A stretch of 64,000 nucleotides of DNA, from assembly GCA_032690845.1 (NCBI GenBank), contig CM064417.1:15468501-15532500 (forward strand). The letters are read 5' to 3'. Positions within the stretch are counted from its first letter, which is position 1, and each line of letters opens with the position of its first letter. The notes under the pieces were generated by a model. That model was not told where the DNA came from, did no database searches, and was given only the letters and a program-made list of their open reading frames with translations. Shown one piece after another: positions 11,550 to 24,200 of this stretch. The position numbers and the translations under genes are program-made. Source of the DNA: Eleusine coracana subsp. coracana (lineage: Eukaryota > Streptophyta > Magnoliopsida > Poales > Poaceae).

Positions 11550-13076
11550 GATATCATCTCCATACTTCCCTAGAAATCCTATTGATGATGATGTTTACCA
11601 TGGAGATGGATGACAATAACCACAAATATGGAGGCTTGATCAGCTTGATGGAGTCCAAGGGTTAATGGAGATGGATCAAGGCTAAGGACAAGCAATGGAG
11701 CAAGTGTTTAGAACACTTGTCTAGTTGTTAGGGCTTTGAGTCCATAGGAAAAACCGGACAATGAATGGAGTCTAGGTCATGTCTCTTAGGTCATGCTAGT
11801 TAGTGATGTGGGTCGGTGATGTGCGTGGATGCTTAATGAAATCACAGGCACTATGTGATATTAGAGGAGCCAAGGAGCTGTTCGGAGAAGCCGAGAAATG
11901 AAGTCAAGTGAGGACGAGAAGTTTTAGCTTCTAGACGTAGTGACCAGGCAGAGGGGTCAGTGGTGACCAGACTGTACGGTCACTAGGAGATCAGAGAGCA
12001 ATCTGCAAGGAGTCCGCTTGCACGAAGACCCATACTGATCGGACGGTACAGTCAGGAGACCGAATGATCCGGTCTATACGGATGGGAGCTGAAACTAAAG
12101 GGTGTAGAAAATGGTGCTCTCTGGACTAGAGAGAGAAGGAAGTGACCGGACGGTCCGGTCAGTACAAGGAAATCGCCTGGACAGAGCAGCCAACAGTTCT
12201 AAGAGCCATTACAGAGAGATCGGACGGTCCGGTCTGACAGTGATCGGACGGTCCGGTCATTAGGGTCCAGAAAGGTGATTTTGTGGAGCAAGCCTATATA
12301 ACTTCATTGCTAGGGTCTTGGATACTTCTCTTGACCAGTGGAATACCTTAGAGCATTTGGTAAGAGCCAAGAGGAAGAGAGAGGAGCACTAGGAGAGGAT
12401 ATTGGATATCTTGAGAATGCTAGTGAGAGTAATTTGAGCATCTATCCACATCAAAGGCTAGGGTGTCCTTAGGGTGTGTTCTAGATTGTTACTCTTGGTC
12501 TATGGTGAGACCTAGACCGGTTAGGTGTCGGTGATCAAGGCTATCGTGATCGGTTGTGAAGGTCGTCACATGTTTGTACCCGGTTTGAGCCTGCCAGTGA
12601 AAGGGGCATCGCTAGTAAGCGCCCGTGTCGGCTTGAGGAGTTTGGCAAGTTCTCGAGGGAGGCGAGCTTGTGCCTTTGTGGCAGCAGTGACGCAACCATG
12701 TCTTCACTCCGAGAGTGATTGTGGGCTCATGTGCGAGAACTCCACTAGGTGGGGGGTGGGACCGGCACTCCGACGGGAGTGGTCCAACAAGGATTAGGGG
12801 AAGGCGCCATGCTTCCGAGACCTTGAGAAAAAAAATCATGAGCATTCCTTGACTCTCTCCTATTCCGCAATTGTGTGCTCTAGTATTTAGGTTGACTTGT
12901 GGCTTGCATAGGCTAGTGTGTTTAGCTTCCGCATTCGCTCTCATCATGAACACTAGCATGTAGGGTCTTGGCCTCCTAGAATTGATAGGTTGCAATGATT
13001 GCTAGGATTTAGTAGTGTGAAGTGAAGTATTCGGATTTGTGGTCGGCTTACTGATTCACCCCCCCCCCCCCCCCCC
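11550..13076 (+). mobile_element. SIRE-type copia LTR remnant
   Basis: LTR-like features on the plus strand: a TATA box CCTATATAAC at 12293-12302, transcribed-type sequence after it, and a terminus resembling SIRE LTR ends (GATTCACCCCCC), matching in layout the LTR at 49480-49512. The final bases and any primer site are lost in an 18-base C run (13059-13076), after which a Tat remnant begins. The left boundary (about 11535-11600) is uncertain. No internal copia genes follow, so this is a truncated or solo LTR. Confidence 0.55.
12144..12258 (+). repeat. CGGACGGTCCGG near-palindrome array
   Basis: GA(C/T)CGGACGGTCCGGTC occurs at 12144-12160, 12218-12234 and 12242-12258. Each is a palindrome except for its central base. 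Degenerate versions lie at about 11950-12080 (for example GATCGGACGGTACAGTC). The array sits just upstream of the TATA box at 12293, inside the probable U3 of the copia LTR. Confidence 0.85.
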
Positions 13077-13145
13077 GTCTCGGTATGCCTTCGGTCCTTA
13101 CAGGGGGTTACAGGTTCGTATAATCAACGGAGGTCCGCCCCGCTG

Positions 13146-15413
13146 ATGGCATGCCGGCTCCCCATGTTCAACGTGGGACCTAAATCCTGTGTCATCAGGG
13201 ACACGGTAATGGCGGCCGAGCTGCTTCCTGTTGACAAGATCGTGAAGAGGGTGAAGGCCATGTTGGGGACTTCAGCCCCGACTTGGCCTATCTGGGATTG
13301 CCCGAAGATGTGCCCTCACGAGCGGGCTATGGATGTGGTGAGTGACTCTCGCACATGTTCATTTTTGTTGGACCCTTCCTTTTTATCTTGAGTTATTTGC
13401 TAAGCATTGCCGCCATGGCCCTTGTTTGCTTGTAGACCCCCAATGGACGAGATTCGTTCGCACTCCATGTTTATGGCTGCCCAAGGGCGGGCCTCAGAGG
13501 AATGCGAACCATGCGCACAATGATGAACAGATGATCGCCAAGCTGCAGCATCAAAGGATGAAGGACGCAAGGATTAGGAGGCGGTCACACCGTTAGAAGG
13601 AGAGGGCACTACGCAAGTCCAGGAGGGAGGATACCGCCTCCCTGGCGTCAACTGATGTGGACGACAATGAGACCAGGGATTGCGAGGCTGAGGCTGACCC
13701 CAAGGCCTATCCGCCGAACGATGATGACGATGATGGTGATGAAGATGATGCTGGTGTCAACGCCGGCCTGGCCGTCGGGTTGGGCTTCACGCCGTTTGTG
13801 CAACTGACGCTGGGGCAGGCGGTGTCGTTGGTTCCGCCCCCACCAGCTCAACCAAAGGTTCTCGTGACCCCGCATCCGGTCGAGGAGGGGGCGTTCGTTG
13901 ACGCGGTAGGAGGAGGATCGAGGGAGGATCCCCGCTCAACGCCACCCATGTAGACCATGACAGAAATGTAGGCCCCGCAGGCGAAGCCGTCGGCCACTGA
14001 AGTCGGTAAGGGTGGTGGTGATGGTGAAGCACCGGGAAACTCTCGGGTGATGAGGTCGGGGGACGTGGTTGTGCAGGAGCTGTCCGAGCCTACGCCGGAT
14101 GCCGGGTCGCCACAGGTCGAAGATCCCTCGGCCGGGACTGAGACCCGGGCGTCGTCCTCCATTACTGCCATGGACAAGCGGGCGTGTGACATGACGGTGA
14201 ATGATGACACACCGAGCGAGAAGCCTTGCCGTCTACACCTATCCGCGGCTAAGACTCTCAAGGTGGGTGCTGCAGCCACGGAAAGGGCGCGCGAGGCTAT
14301 GGCTTCCAAGCCACTTCGAACGCGCGAGTGCCAGCGAGGGGGGCTGGTCATGCCGAGGGCAGTGACCTGGGTGGCGACGATTCAAGGGCTGCTATGCCTG
14401 GTGCCGTCGGTGAGGCCGCAGCTGGAATAGGGACCAACATGCCTCTGAATAGGCGAGTCACCCTGCCCCTAACGCCGACTGAGTGTGAGTTCGTCGAGGT
14501 GGAGAGGGCTAGAGTGGAAGATTCGTGCCAGGCCCTCTCGCTCCATGTCATCGCGACGTGCAGGGCGTTGGAGGAGTAATGTGAGGCCTTGCTCGTCGAG
14601 ATTCTGCGGGACCTGGCTGCAACCTGTTGGGAGCTGCAGGAGGAGCGTTAGGCCAATGAGGACTTGGGCACCAGGCAGCTAGAGCTAGAGGCCTCCCTGG
14701 AGCAGGCCGAGCTCCGGTCAGGGGAGGCGAATCACGCTGTTGTTTCCACGTGGAAGGATCAGGACAACATCATGGAAAATATGGCGATGGACACCGCAGA
14801 GGTCGAGAAGCTCGGACTCGCCCTCTAGCAGGAGAAGCTATAGCACGAGGCGGCAGAGAAAGCCGTCGTGGCCTCCGCTGAGGCTGCGACTGCCCGTCTT
14901 ATGCAGCTACAGTAATCTCGGGAGCGGGAGGAAGGTAACGCCTTCTTGATTCCTCTTGGATTTTTGTGAATTTGTTTGTCGCTCTACTGGTTCACTAACT
15001 CCGATGGTTTTATTGTAGAGCTTGGGTTGAAGCTAGCGGCGGCGGAGGGCTCCCTTCGTCGAGAGGTCGAGGAGAAGGACGCATTGCGCATCGAAGTGGG
15101 ACGTGCGGCTCGGGAGCTTCAGGCGGAGCATCCTCCTACCTCTGCCCTCGCTGCGCAAGTCGGGATTTTGATGGCCACGGGCCACGAGTGGATAAAGTGG
15201 GGCGCATGTTTCAGTGTGCGCACCACCTTCACCGTGTTCGCTATCTATTTTGACTTGGCTGAGGCCGAGCTCGAAGCGGTGAGCACGGATTACGTTGAAG
15301 GGCACACCCCTGAGCAGATGGATGCGATTCGTGCTGCCACCCATCCTCACACGGACGCCCTGGCAAGTGCATATGAGGAGGAGGCGCTCCCCAGCATTGA
15401 AGAAGAAAAGTAG
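13146..15413 (+). pseudogene. Tat antisense ORF, C-terminal half, broken
   Basis: Plus-strand frames opposite to gag-pol. The start region has WPIWDCPKMCPHERAMDV, which resembles the protein of Tat additional ORFs (putative gypsy-type transposon domain family). A possible GT-AG intron follows (GTGAGT at about 13338, TTGTAG near 13434). The middle is acidic and low-complexity (NDDDDDGDEDD). The C-terminal part (14460-15413) is E/L/A-rich with likely coiled coil, and shows several stops (14578, 14650, 14828) and another intron-like gap at 14937-15018. It ends at 15411-15413. Function in Tat elements is unknown. Confidence 0.6.
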
Positions 15414-15831
15414 TCATTAGGAGTCTTTCAATTTTTGTTATTCATTCGAACAATGGGTGATCATGCCTGTGGTGGCCTTAAACAATATTGGTTCTATTTA
15501 TTTCTTTGTTCGACCCCTTTCTTCTTATTTTGACTTGCAAAGTTCGAGCCCTCGGGCCTCTTGAGACTTAGTCCTATCGGTGATTGCCGTTGCCATGGCC
15601 GTTGGGGCTCGCATGGCGTTGTGCTGTCCAATCAAGTGGACTTTGAGTCTCTTTTGCCCGTGATTTACTTTGTTTGTCTCTACAATGAAGTCAGGGGTCG
15701 ACGGTTTTGGTCTTATCAATTTTTCGAAAAAAAACCCAAGTGATCGTCAACCCCTGGACAGGGGTCGAGTGTCACTGAAGAGCAGTCGGCGTGCGGGGAA
15801 ATTGAAATCGACGCAACTTCAGGGATAGAGT
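15414..15831. other. Spacer between antisense ORF and integrase end
   Basis: Short spacer separating the tail-to-tail ends of the antisense ORF (plus) and gag-pol (minus). It holds no convincing gene; the small ORFs here have no recognisable content. Confidence 0.5.
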
Positions 15832-17100
15832 TTACGTAGCTGTGATATGTTCCATGTGTTTTTTGAACTCCTCGCCCTCCAGAGTCTTGAGCTTGTAGGA
15901 GCCGGGATGAATCACTCGAGCGATGGTGAATGGTCCTTCCCAGGGAGGTGAGAGCTTGTGTCGACCCTTGTTGTCTTGAACTCTGCATAGAACGAGGTCA
16001 CCGATGATGAAGCCTCGGTTTCTTACGTTGTGATCATGGTAGTGGCGGAGGGCTTGCTGGTACTTGGCCGAGTGAAGGAGCGCGATGTCTCTGGCCCCAT
16101 CGATCTCATTCATTGTGTCTTTGAGCGAGGCTTCATTGCCTTGCTCGTTGCAAGCGCGTACCCGTGATGTGCAAAAATCAAGATCTGTAGGCAAGATTGC
16201 CTTAGATCCGTAGACCATAAAGAAAGGCATAAATCCTGTGGCTCGACTCTGGGTCATTCGAAGACTCCAAAGAACGGCGTGGAGTTCCACCGCCCATCGG
16301 CCGCTAAATTGCATCAGACGGTTGAAGATTATGATGGGGACAAAGATCCATGGCTTCAGTCCCTGAAGTATCAAGCCGTTCACGCGTTTGACCTAGTCAT
16401 TCATCTCTAGGTGAGCTATCGCGGCCCAGTCAACCCAGATGTGATAGTCATCATAGAACTTAAGGAATTTTTTCCCCGTGAATTATGTGCCATTATTCGT
16501 GATTATGGAGTTCAGAACCTCAAACCGATGGATGATGTCGAGGAAGAACTTGACTGCCTCCTCGGACCGGATTTTGGCTATGGCCCGGGCTTTGATCCAC
16601 TTCATGAACTTGTCGACCGTGACCAACAAGTGGGTGTAGCCCCTGGGCACTATTTTGAGCGGCCCAACCAGGTCCAGCCCCCAGACCGCAAAAGGCCACG
16701 TGAGGGGGATGGTTTGCGGAGCCTGCGCTGGCATGTGCATTTGTCGGGCATAATACCGGCAACCTTTGCAGGTTCACACAATCCGAGTGGCGTCGCCCAC
16801 AGTCGTGGGCTAGTAGAAGCCTTGTCGAACAGCGTTGACGATGAGAGTTCGGGGTGCGGCATGGTAGCCGCAGACCCTCCATGGATGTCTTCGAGGAGCT
16901 TGGTCCCTTCCTCGACGGTAATGCAGTGCTGCATAATCTTGGTGATGTTGCGTTTGTACAGCTCTCCATCGATCAGGATGAAACACTTCGTGCATCGATA
17001 GAGGCGCTTCACTTCGGTCCCATTGACGAGGAGCGCGCCTCGGGTGAGGTATTCAACGTAAGGGGTCCACCAGTCAATCGGAGGCTCGGCCAGCTCGGCT
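15832..17100 (-). pseudogene. Tat integrase, broken
   Basis: C-terminal part 15832-16383 (GFMPFFMVYGSKAILPTDLDF, DLVLCRVQDNKGRHKLSPPWEGPFTI) and core 16483-16740 (FAVWGLDLVGPLKI, DKFMKWIKARAI, then NNGT, apparently DNGT with the Asp lost). Fragments at 16650-17012 cover the HHCC zinc-binding end. Frame breaks at about 16400-16480 and 16740 disable it. The second catalytic Asp appears changed to Asn. Confidence 0.75.
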
Positions 17101-17183
17101 TGGGAGTCAATTCACTCGTTCAGCGGGTCGATTGGCGTGTCAACTCGCTCGACCGGCTGGTCGATCTCCATGATCTCATCATC

Positions 17184-17700
17184 CTACGGGGTCGAGATTG
17201 GCTCAGCCCTCGGGCCTGCCTCGCTCGACCCCTTTGTGGGTTCTTTGGTGTCTTTGGGTCGAATCGAGGGCGCGAGCAGGTCGTTGGCAAAAACTCCTGG
17301 CGGGATCGCTTCCCAATCGGACGCCATTTTGGCCAGCGAGTCAGCCGCCTCATTGAGGCATCTCAGGATATATTTTAGTTCGAGCCCATCGAACTTGCCC
17401 TCGAGCTTACGAACCTCCTGGCAGTAGAGGGCCATGATGTCGCTGTGGCAGCTCGATTATTTCATGATCTGGTCGACCACGAGTTGCGAGTCACCCCAGA
17501 TCTCATGCCTCCGGATGCCGAGTTCAATGGCAATTTTTAGTTCGTTTATGAGGGCCTCATACTCGGCAACATTATTTGATGCGGGAAAATGTAAGCAAAT
17601 TGAAACTTTCATACGTACCCCAAGAGGAGAGACGAAGACGAAGATGAGGCCGACGCCGGCTCCCATTTTCATGAGCGAGCTATCAAAGTACATGACCAAG
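17184..17700 (-). pseudogene. Tat archaeal-type RNase H (second RNase H)
   Basis: Two minus-strand frames: 17457-17699 (MYFDSSLMKMGAGVGLIF, NNVAEYEALINELKIAIELG, IWGDSQLVVDQI) and 17184-17435 (YCQEVRKLEGKF, LNEAADSLAKMASDWE). The D/E/D pattern and AEYEAL motif mark the extra RNase H that Tat elements carry between their own RNase H and integrase. One frame break at about 17436-17456 separates the halves. Confidence 0.75.
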
Positions 17701-17789
17701 TATTCTTGGTCGACCGGGCGGGAGGAGCTGTGCCACGGTCCATTCTTCCATGAAGTTGATGAGGGCTTTGGATTTCATCTCTGATTGCG

Positions 17790-19180
17790 GGAAATATGTG
17801 ATGTCATGCCCCATCATCTCGAATGTTGGCCACCTTGCCTGCAGAGTCCCTATTTTGGATAATTTTGCGTAATGGGAACAAACTTACCAAATGGATCAGA
17901 TGCAAGTCGAAGTAGTGGCGTAGCTTGCACCTTGCGACCATCACGGTGTAGAGGATCTTGAGATTCTATGGTTACCATGTCTTCGAGTCGGATAACACCT
18001 TGCTGACGTAGTGCACGACGTGTTGGACCTTGAGAACGAGCCCCTCTTTCAGTCGCTTTACCACGGCGCGGTGCTCACGACTTGAGCAGTCAATGCAATG
18101 TAGAGTAGCTGCACGGAGTGGTGGCGTCAACACCGGGGCATTGCTCAAGATGTGTTTGACCTCGTTCAGGGCAGGCTGCACTTTAGGTGTCTAGTCGCAC
18201 CGGTCAGACTTCTCCAGTAGCCTATATAATGGGAGGACTCTCTCACAGAGGAGTGAGATAAAGCGGCTCAGTTCCACTAAGCACCCCGTGAGATGCTGCA
18301 AACCATTTAGGTTGAATCGTCCCCATCCGGTCGATCGCGGATATCTTCTCAGCATTGGCTTTGATGCCTCACTCAAAAATGATGAACCCTAGGAGCATGC
18401 CTTTGCGCACACCGAAAACACATTTCTAGGGGTTGAGCTTAAAGTCATTTTCACACAACTTGGCGAAGGTGCACTCAAGATCGATCACGAGAGTGTGGAC
18501 TTTTTTGGACTTGACTATGAATGTCATTCACATAAGCCTCGATAGTATTGCTGATCAAGTGATCGAAGCACTTCTACATGCGGTGCTAAAAGGTTGTGCC
18601 AACATTCTTAAGACCAAAAGGCATCATCACATAGTAGTACGAGCCGAACGGCGTGATGAAAGAGGTCGCGAGCTGATCGGATTCTTTCATCGCAATCTGG
18701 TGATATCCGGAGTATGCGTCTAGGAAGCAGAGGGTTTCGCACCCCACGGTCGAGTCAACTATCTAGTCTATGTGTGGTAAAGGAAAGGGATCCTTTGGAC
18801 AGGCCTTATTCAGGCCTGTGTAATCAACACACGTTCTCTACTTCTCATTCTTTTTACGCACAAGAACAGGATTAGCTAACCACTCGAGATGAAACAACTC
18901 CTTGATGAACCCAGCAGCTAGAAGCTTCGCGATCTCCTCCCTAGTTGCCTTGCGCTTCTCCTTGTCGAAGCGGCGCAGGCGTTGCTTCACCGGTTTGGAG
19001 CCCGACCTAATGTTCAAGGAGTGCTCGGCGACCTTCCTCGGGATGCCAGGTATGTCGAGCTCGCTTTCTATTCGGGAGTGAGGAACGTTCCTATCCTCAC
19101 GGTCTTCTCCTTGTCGCCCTCGGAGTCAATCTGCACCTCCTTGGTGCCCTCCGTTGGCTCGAACGAGGCATTTTTGTGAC
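17790..19180 (-). pseudogene. Tat reverse transcriptase and RNase H, decayed
   Basis: Heavily broken. Fragments recognisable on the minus strand include LNEVKHILSNAPVLTPP and VVHYVSKVLSD (RNase H side, 17972-18181) and the pre-RT and fingers region near 18850-19060, where DIPGIPRKVAEHSL- and FDKEKRKATREEIAKLL-like text can be read through stops. The palm motif around 18480-18540 is not intact. Confidence 0.6.
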
Positions 19181-19244
19181 TGGCCTCGGGGGCATCCTCG
19201 ATGACGTGCTCGCGGATGACCTCGAGCTCCTCGCTCGACGCCAC

Positions 19245-19706
19245 CTAGGAGCGGCGAGGTCGCCATTCTCTATCTTGCACTGATAAGCGCGCTAAAGCAA
19301 CGCGCTCACCGTGATGACTCCCCTCGGCCCAGGGCATCTTTAGCTTCAAGTAGGTGTAGTTCAGAACAACCATTAACTTGGCATAGCACGGACGTCCAAG
19401 GATGGCATGATACGCCCCCGAGAAGTCAACCACCTCAAAGGGGAGGGTCTCCGTCCTGAAGTTGGACGTAGTCCCGAACGCGATGGGCAAGTCAATTTGC
19501 CCGAAAGGGATGGCCTGCTTCATAGGAACGATGCCTTGGAAAGGCGCGTCGGCCGGTCGAAGACGCGACCGGTCGATCCCCATGAGGTCGATGGTCTCGG
19601 CGTATAGGATGTTGAGGCAGCCACCTCCGTCCATCAGCACCTTAGTGAGGCGCACTTCAGCGATGATGGGGTCGACCACGAGCGGGTATTGACCCGGTCG
19701 TGGCAC
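19245..19706 (-). pseudogene. Tat protease, possibly inactive
   Basis: A 153-codon minus-strand stretch with VRLTKVLMDGGGCLNILYAE at the active-site position. Tat proteases usually have D-G-G-S/A; here it is DGGG. Following text LPFEVVDFSGAYHAILGRPCYA is the conserved protease-to-RT region. The start of the frame is not a true initiator, since the protease is part of a polyprotein. Confidence 0.75.
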
Positions 19707-19793
19707 GTGTGTCGGGTGATCACAGCGGTCGAAAGTGATCGGCAGCTCCGATCACTTGAGAAATGCTGGCATGGTTGGCTCTATCATGAAGAC

Positions 19794-20342
19794 TTAGCGA
19801 CGCTCGACCTTGGTCGTGCGTTGACTTCCGCGGGCTTCGGGACCCGTGAAAATCACATGGCACACCTTGGTCTTGGGGATGACTTCTCCCCCTTGCTCGT
19901 CATCGTTGTTCTCAGGGTCTTTCGACTCTAGGTCCGATGCCTTCTTCGGCTCTCCCTTCTTGCCCTCCTCTCGGACGAACTTCTTTATCAAAGTATTGTA
20001 CTTGAGGAGGTGCTTGACGGGGAACTTGTGGTCGGGGCACGGGCCATTTCACTTCTTCTCGAAGTGGTTCAAGAGCTCCCCTGTGCGCTCGGCAGCGGCC
20101 ATGATTTGGTCACGTCACGTTCGTGACTTGTTCTTTTTCTTCTTTGGGCGGTCATAGGTGCCCTCGCCGGCACCTTCGTTCTTCTTAGCTTTGCCCTTGC
20201 CTTCCTGGGTGCAGTTTAAGACTGCTCCCACGCACTCTTTGCTAGAGGCGAAGCTTGTGGCAATATCCAAGAGCTCTCGAGCCGTGCGAGGGCCCTTGCG
20301 GCCCAGCTCATGGATGAGGTGCTCGGATGTTGTGCCTGAGAA
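19794..20342 (-). pseudogene. Tat gag C-terminal part, truncated
   Basis: Minus-strand fragments with DHKFPVKHLLKYN and IKKFVREEGKKGEP are typical of the gag C-terminal linker of Tat elements. The sequence ends abruptly near 20342, where composition drops from GC-rich to AT-rich; the gag start and 5' LTR are absent. This marks the truncation point of the element. Confidence 0.6.
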
Positions 20343-21196
20343 AATTTATATGCCTTTGATTTCTTTAGGACTCATAGTTTGTTCTATAGCTGGCCAACAA
20401 AGACTCATGCTAACTAGACTCAAATTAGAATCCACATCAACAAAACACAAACTCAAGTTTATTATGTAAGATTTGTGAATTCGTATATAGAAGGTAAGAT
20501 TTGTGCATTCCCTAGCAGAAAAGAACAAGAAAACGCGTAGTAGGCAGACCTGATTGGTAACAAGTAGGCCAGAATAATTCGGTTTACACTAAGTCCAGTC
20601 TAACATATTTTTTTAAGTTTTAATTTTACACATTTAAAAAAATACAAAATAAACTTATGAGTTTAGTGTATTATACAACTTTTTTTATTTAGTCATACTT
20701 TATATATATTAACATATGAAATACATCAAAAATCTTAATCAACATTCATCAATCTATACTAAGAATCGGCGAGTTGCAGCATAATCAATAGTGGGGGAAC
20801 TCTGGATATCAACTACCAACTAGTGATCGAGGCATGACGGCCGAGGGGAGGACTCTAGTGGGGACAATGGAGCAAGCAACTCTATCGGCACACAGAGATG
20901 ATACAATGGATGAGAAATCTAAACAAAAGTATAATGTTGGTGTTGGTTAATCATTGAAAATGATTTATTTTTTATTGACAATTTATTAACATTTTTTATT
21001 AATTATTAATAATTATATAAGAGGTATAACAAGTTCGGTAAATTTAATCATGCCAAATCATGTGACTCTTCTTGTTATAGCTTCTAAACACACCAATTTG
21101 AAACACGCGTTAGGAGAGTGTTAGTGGCATGTCACAGTTAAATCTAAAATTACTTGTTTTCAAATATTTCTTTAATCTAACAACTTTAGTGTGCAC
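20343..21196. other. AT-rich intergenic DNA, no gene seen
   Basis: About 850 bases of AT-rich sequence between the truncated Tat element and the RTE LINE target site. No ORF with recognisable content, no clear MITE ends. Confidence 0.6.
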
Positions 21197-21215
21197 TTTA
21201 GTATAAATTGTGATA

Positions 21216-24200
21216 CAACAACAACAACAACAACAAAGCCTTTTTATCCCAAGCAAGTTGGGGTAGGCTAGAGATGAAACCCATGGGAACCCAAAAAAGA
21301 AGAGAATCACGGTTCCGGCACGTCTATTGCTAGTCTCCAAGCACTCCTATCCATAGCTAGCTCCTTAGGGATATCCCACGCCTTCAGGTCTCTCTTAACC
21401 GACTCGTCCCAAGTCAAGTTAGGTCGGCCTCTACCTCTCTTAACATTAGCATCTCTCTTTAGAACCCCACTACATACCGGCGCCTCCGGAGGTCTCCGTT
21501 GGATATGTCCGAACCATCTCAACCGATGTTGAACCAATTTCTCCTCGATAGGTGCCACTCCTATCCTGTCCCGGATATCTTCATTCCGTATTCGGTCTCT
21601 TCTTGTATGCCCGCAAAACCAACGCAACATACGCATCTCTGCTACACTTAGTTGTTGAACATGTCGTCTTTTCGTAGGCCAGCACTCAGCACCGTATAAC
21701 ATCGCCGGACGAATTGCCGTCCTATAGAATTTACCTTTTAGCTTTTGTGGCACCCTCTTATCGCATAAGACGCCGGATGCTTGACGCCATTTCAACCAGC
21801 CGGCTGAAATTCTATGCCTAACATCTTCATCGATGTCACCGTCCTTTTGCAACATCGATCCTAAATAACGAAATGTATCCTTCTTGGCCACCAATTGTCC
21901 ATTAAGGCTAACGTCTCCATCCTCATGTCTAGTCACGCTAAACTCGCACATCATATACTCGGTCTTGGTCCTACTAAGTCTGAAACCCTTGCACTCTAAT
22001 GTGTGCCTCCACAGCTCCAACTTCCTATTAACCCCATCCCTACTCTCGTCAACTAACACCACATCATCAGCAAAGAGCATACACCAAGGGACATCACTCT
22101 GTATTTCTCGTGTGACCTCGTCCATCACTAAAGCAAATAAATAAGGGCTCAATGCTGATCCTTGGTGTAGTCCTATTTTAATCGGAAAGTCATTGGTATC
22201 GCCATCACATGTCCGAACACACGTCCTCGCGTCCCTGTACATATCCTTGATGAGGGTAATATACTTAGTTGGGACTTTGTGCTTCTCCAAGGCCCACCAC
22301 ATGACACTTCTTGGCACTTTGTCATATGCCTTCTCGAGATCAATAAAGACCATGTGTAAGTCCTTCTTTTGCTCCCGATATCTCTCCATCAATTGTCGCA
22401 TTAAGAAAATCGCCTCCATGGTTGATCTTCCAGGCATGAACCCAAACTGGTTTTGCGTCACACTTGTCACTCTTCTTAGGCGATGCTCGATGATTCTCTC
22501 CCAGAGCTTCATCGTATGGCTCATCAACTTAATCCCACGATAGTTAGTACAACTTTGAACATCTCCCTTGTTCTTGAAGATCGGTACTACTATACTCCTC
22601 CTCCATTCTTCCGGCATCTTGTTTGACCGAAAGATGAGGTTAAAAAGCTTAGTTAACCATACTATGGCTCTGGCACCTAAGCATCTCCATACTTCGATGG
22701 GGATACCATCAGGGCCCATCGCTTTACCACTCTTCATCCTCTTCAAAGCTTCCTCTATCTCTGTCTCCTGAATTCTTCTCACAAAGCGTCTGTTGTTATC
22801 ATCAAATGAGTCATCCAACTCAAGTATAGGACCTTCCTCCTCTCCGTTAAACAACTTATCAAAGTACTCTCGCCATCTGTCCTTGATCTCCTCATCTCTC
22901 ACCAGGAGTCGGTCTACCCCATCCTTGATACATTTGATTTGGTTGATGTCCCTCGTCTTCCGCTCACGGATCCTAGCCATCCGATAGATGTCCTTCTCTC
23001 CTTCCTTCGTGCCTAGTCGCTGATAAAGGTTATCATATGCCTGACCCTTTGCTACACTCACTGCTCGTTTTGCAGCCCTCTTGGCTATTTTATAGCCTTC
23101 TATGTTGGTTGCACTCTTGTCAAGATGTAGGCGTTTGAAACACTCCTTCTTCTCCTTGATAGCCCTTTGCACCTTATCATTCCACCACCAGGTGTCTTTT
23201 GCTTCTTGTTTGCCTCCTCTACTCACGCCAAACACTTCTGAAGCTACCTTCCGAACACATGTTGCCATTTTTAGCCACATGTCATCTGGTCCTTCTCCTT
23301 CCTCCCAGGGTCCCTCTCCTAGCATCCTCTCCTTAAAAGTTTGCGCCAGCTCCCCTCTAAACTTCCACCACTTCGTTCTCTCGGTTATGGTACGTTTGTC
23401 CCTGTATACCCGTACCCGAAAACGAAAATTCGCCATCACAAGCTTATGTTGAGTGACGACACACTCCCCAGGTATCACCCTACAGTCCAAGCAAGCACGC
23501 CTGTCCTCCCTCCTGGCAAGGATAAAGTCGATTTGGCTCGAGTGTTGTGCACTTCTAAAGGTCACTAGATGGGATTCCCTCTTCCTAAATATGGTATTCG
23601 CTACCAACAAGTCATAAGCTAGCGCCCAATTAAGTATATCCACCCCCTCCTGATTCCTACTACCATACCCGAACCCCCCATGGACCCGCTCGAACCCTAC
23701 ATTAGACGTCCCCACATGGCCGTTAAGGTCTCCTCCTATGAAAAGCTTCTCACTGATAGGTATGCCACTAACCATGCTATCTAAATCTTCCCAAAACTGA
23801 TTCTTGATGCTCTCATTAAGACCTACCTGAGGGGCATATGCACTGATCACATTTAAAGCCGAATCTCCAACTATCAGCCGAACAAGGATAATCCGGTCCC
23901 CGTGCCTCCTAACATCTACGACTCCATCCTTAAGGCTCCTGTCGATCAAGATGCCTACACCATTTCTACCCGATGTTGTACCCGTGTACCAAAGCTTGTA
24001 GCCCGTATTCTCCACCTCCTTCGCCTTCTGGCCCTTCCATTTAGTCTCTTGAACGCATAGGATATTTACACGCCTCCTAGTTGCCACATCGACTAGCTCT
24101 CGTAACTTGCCTGTTAGGGACCCTACGTTCCAACTCCCTAGACGAATCCTAGTTGGCTCGGCTAACTTTCTTACCCTTCGCACCCGTCGAGGAAAGTGCG

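Larger units (their letters stand above)
13090..20342 (-). mobile_element. Truncated Tat-lineage Ty3/gypsy element
   Basis: Minus-strand gag-pol fragments (20342 down to 15832) in the order gag, PR, RT, RNaseH, archaeal-type RNaseH, IN, then an antisense ORF (13146-15413, plus strand) between pol and the place of the 3' LTR. This layout is diagnostic of Tat elements. No LTR is seen at either end: the left end meets a poly-C run and copia LTR, and the right end stops within gag near 20342 against AT-rich DNA. Confidence 0.8.

Noticed and set aside
21884..23568. Plus-strand ORFs of 60-116 codons opposite the RTE LINE
   Set aside because: Antisense shadows of a strongly coding minus-strand ORF; no start context or known motif.
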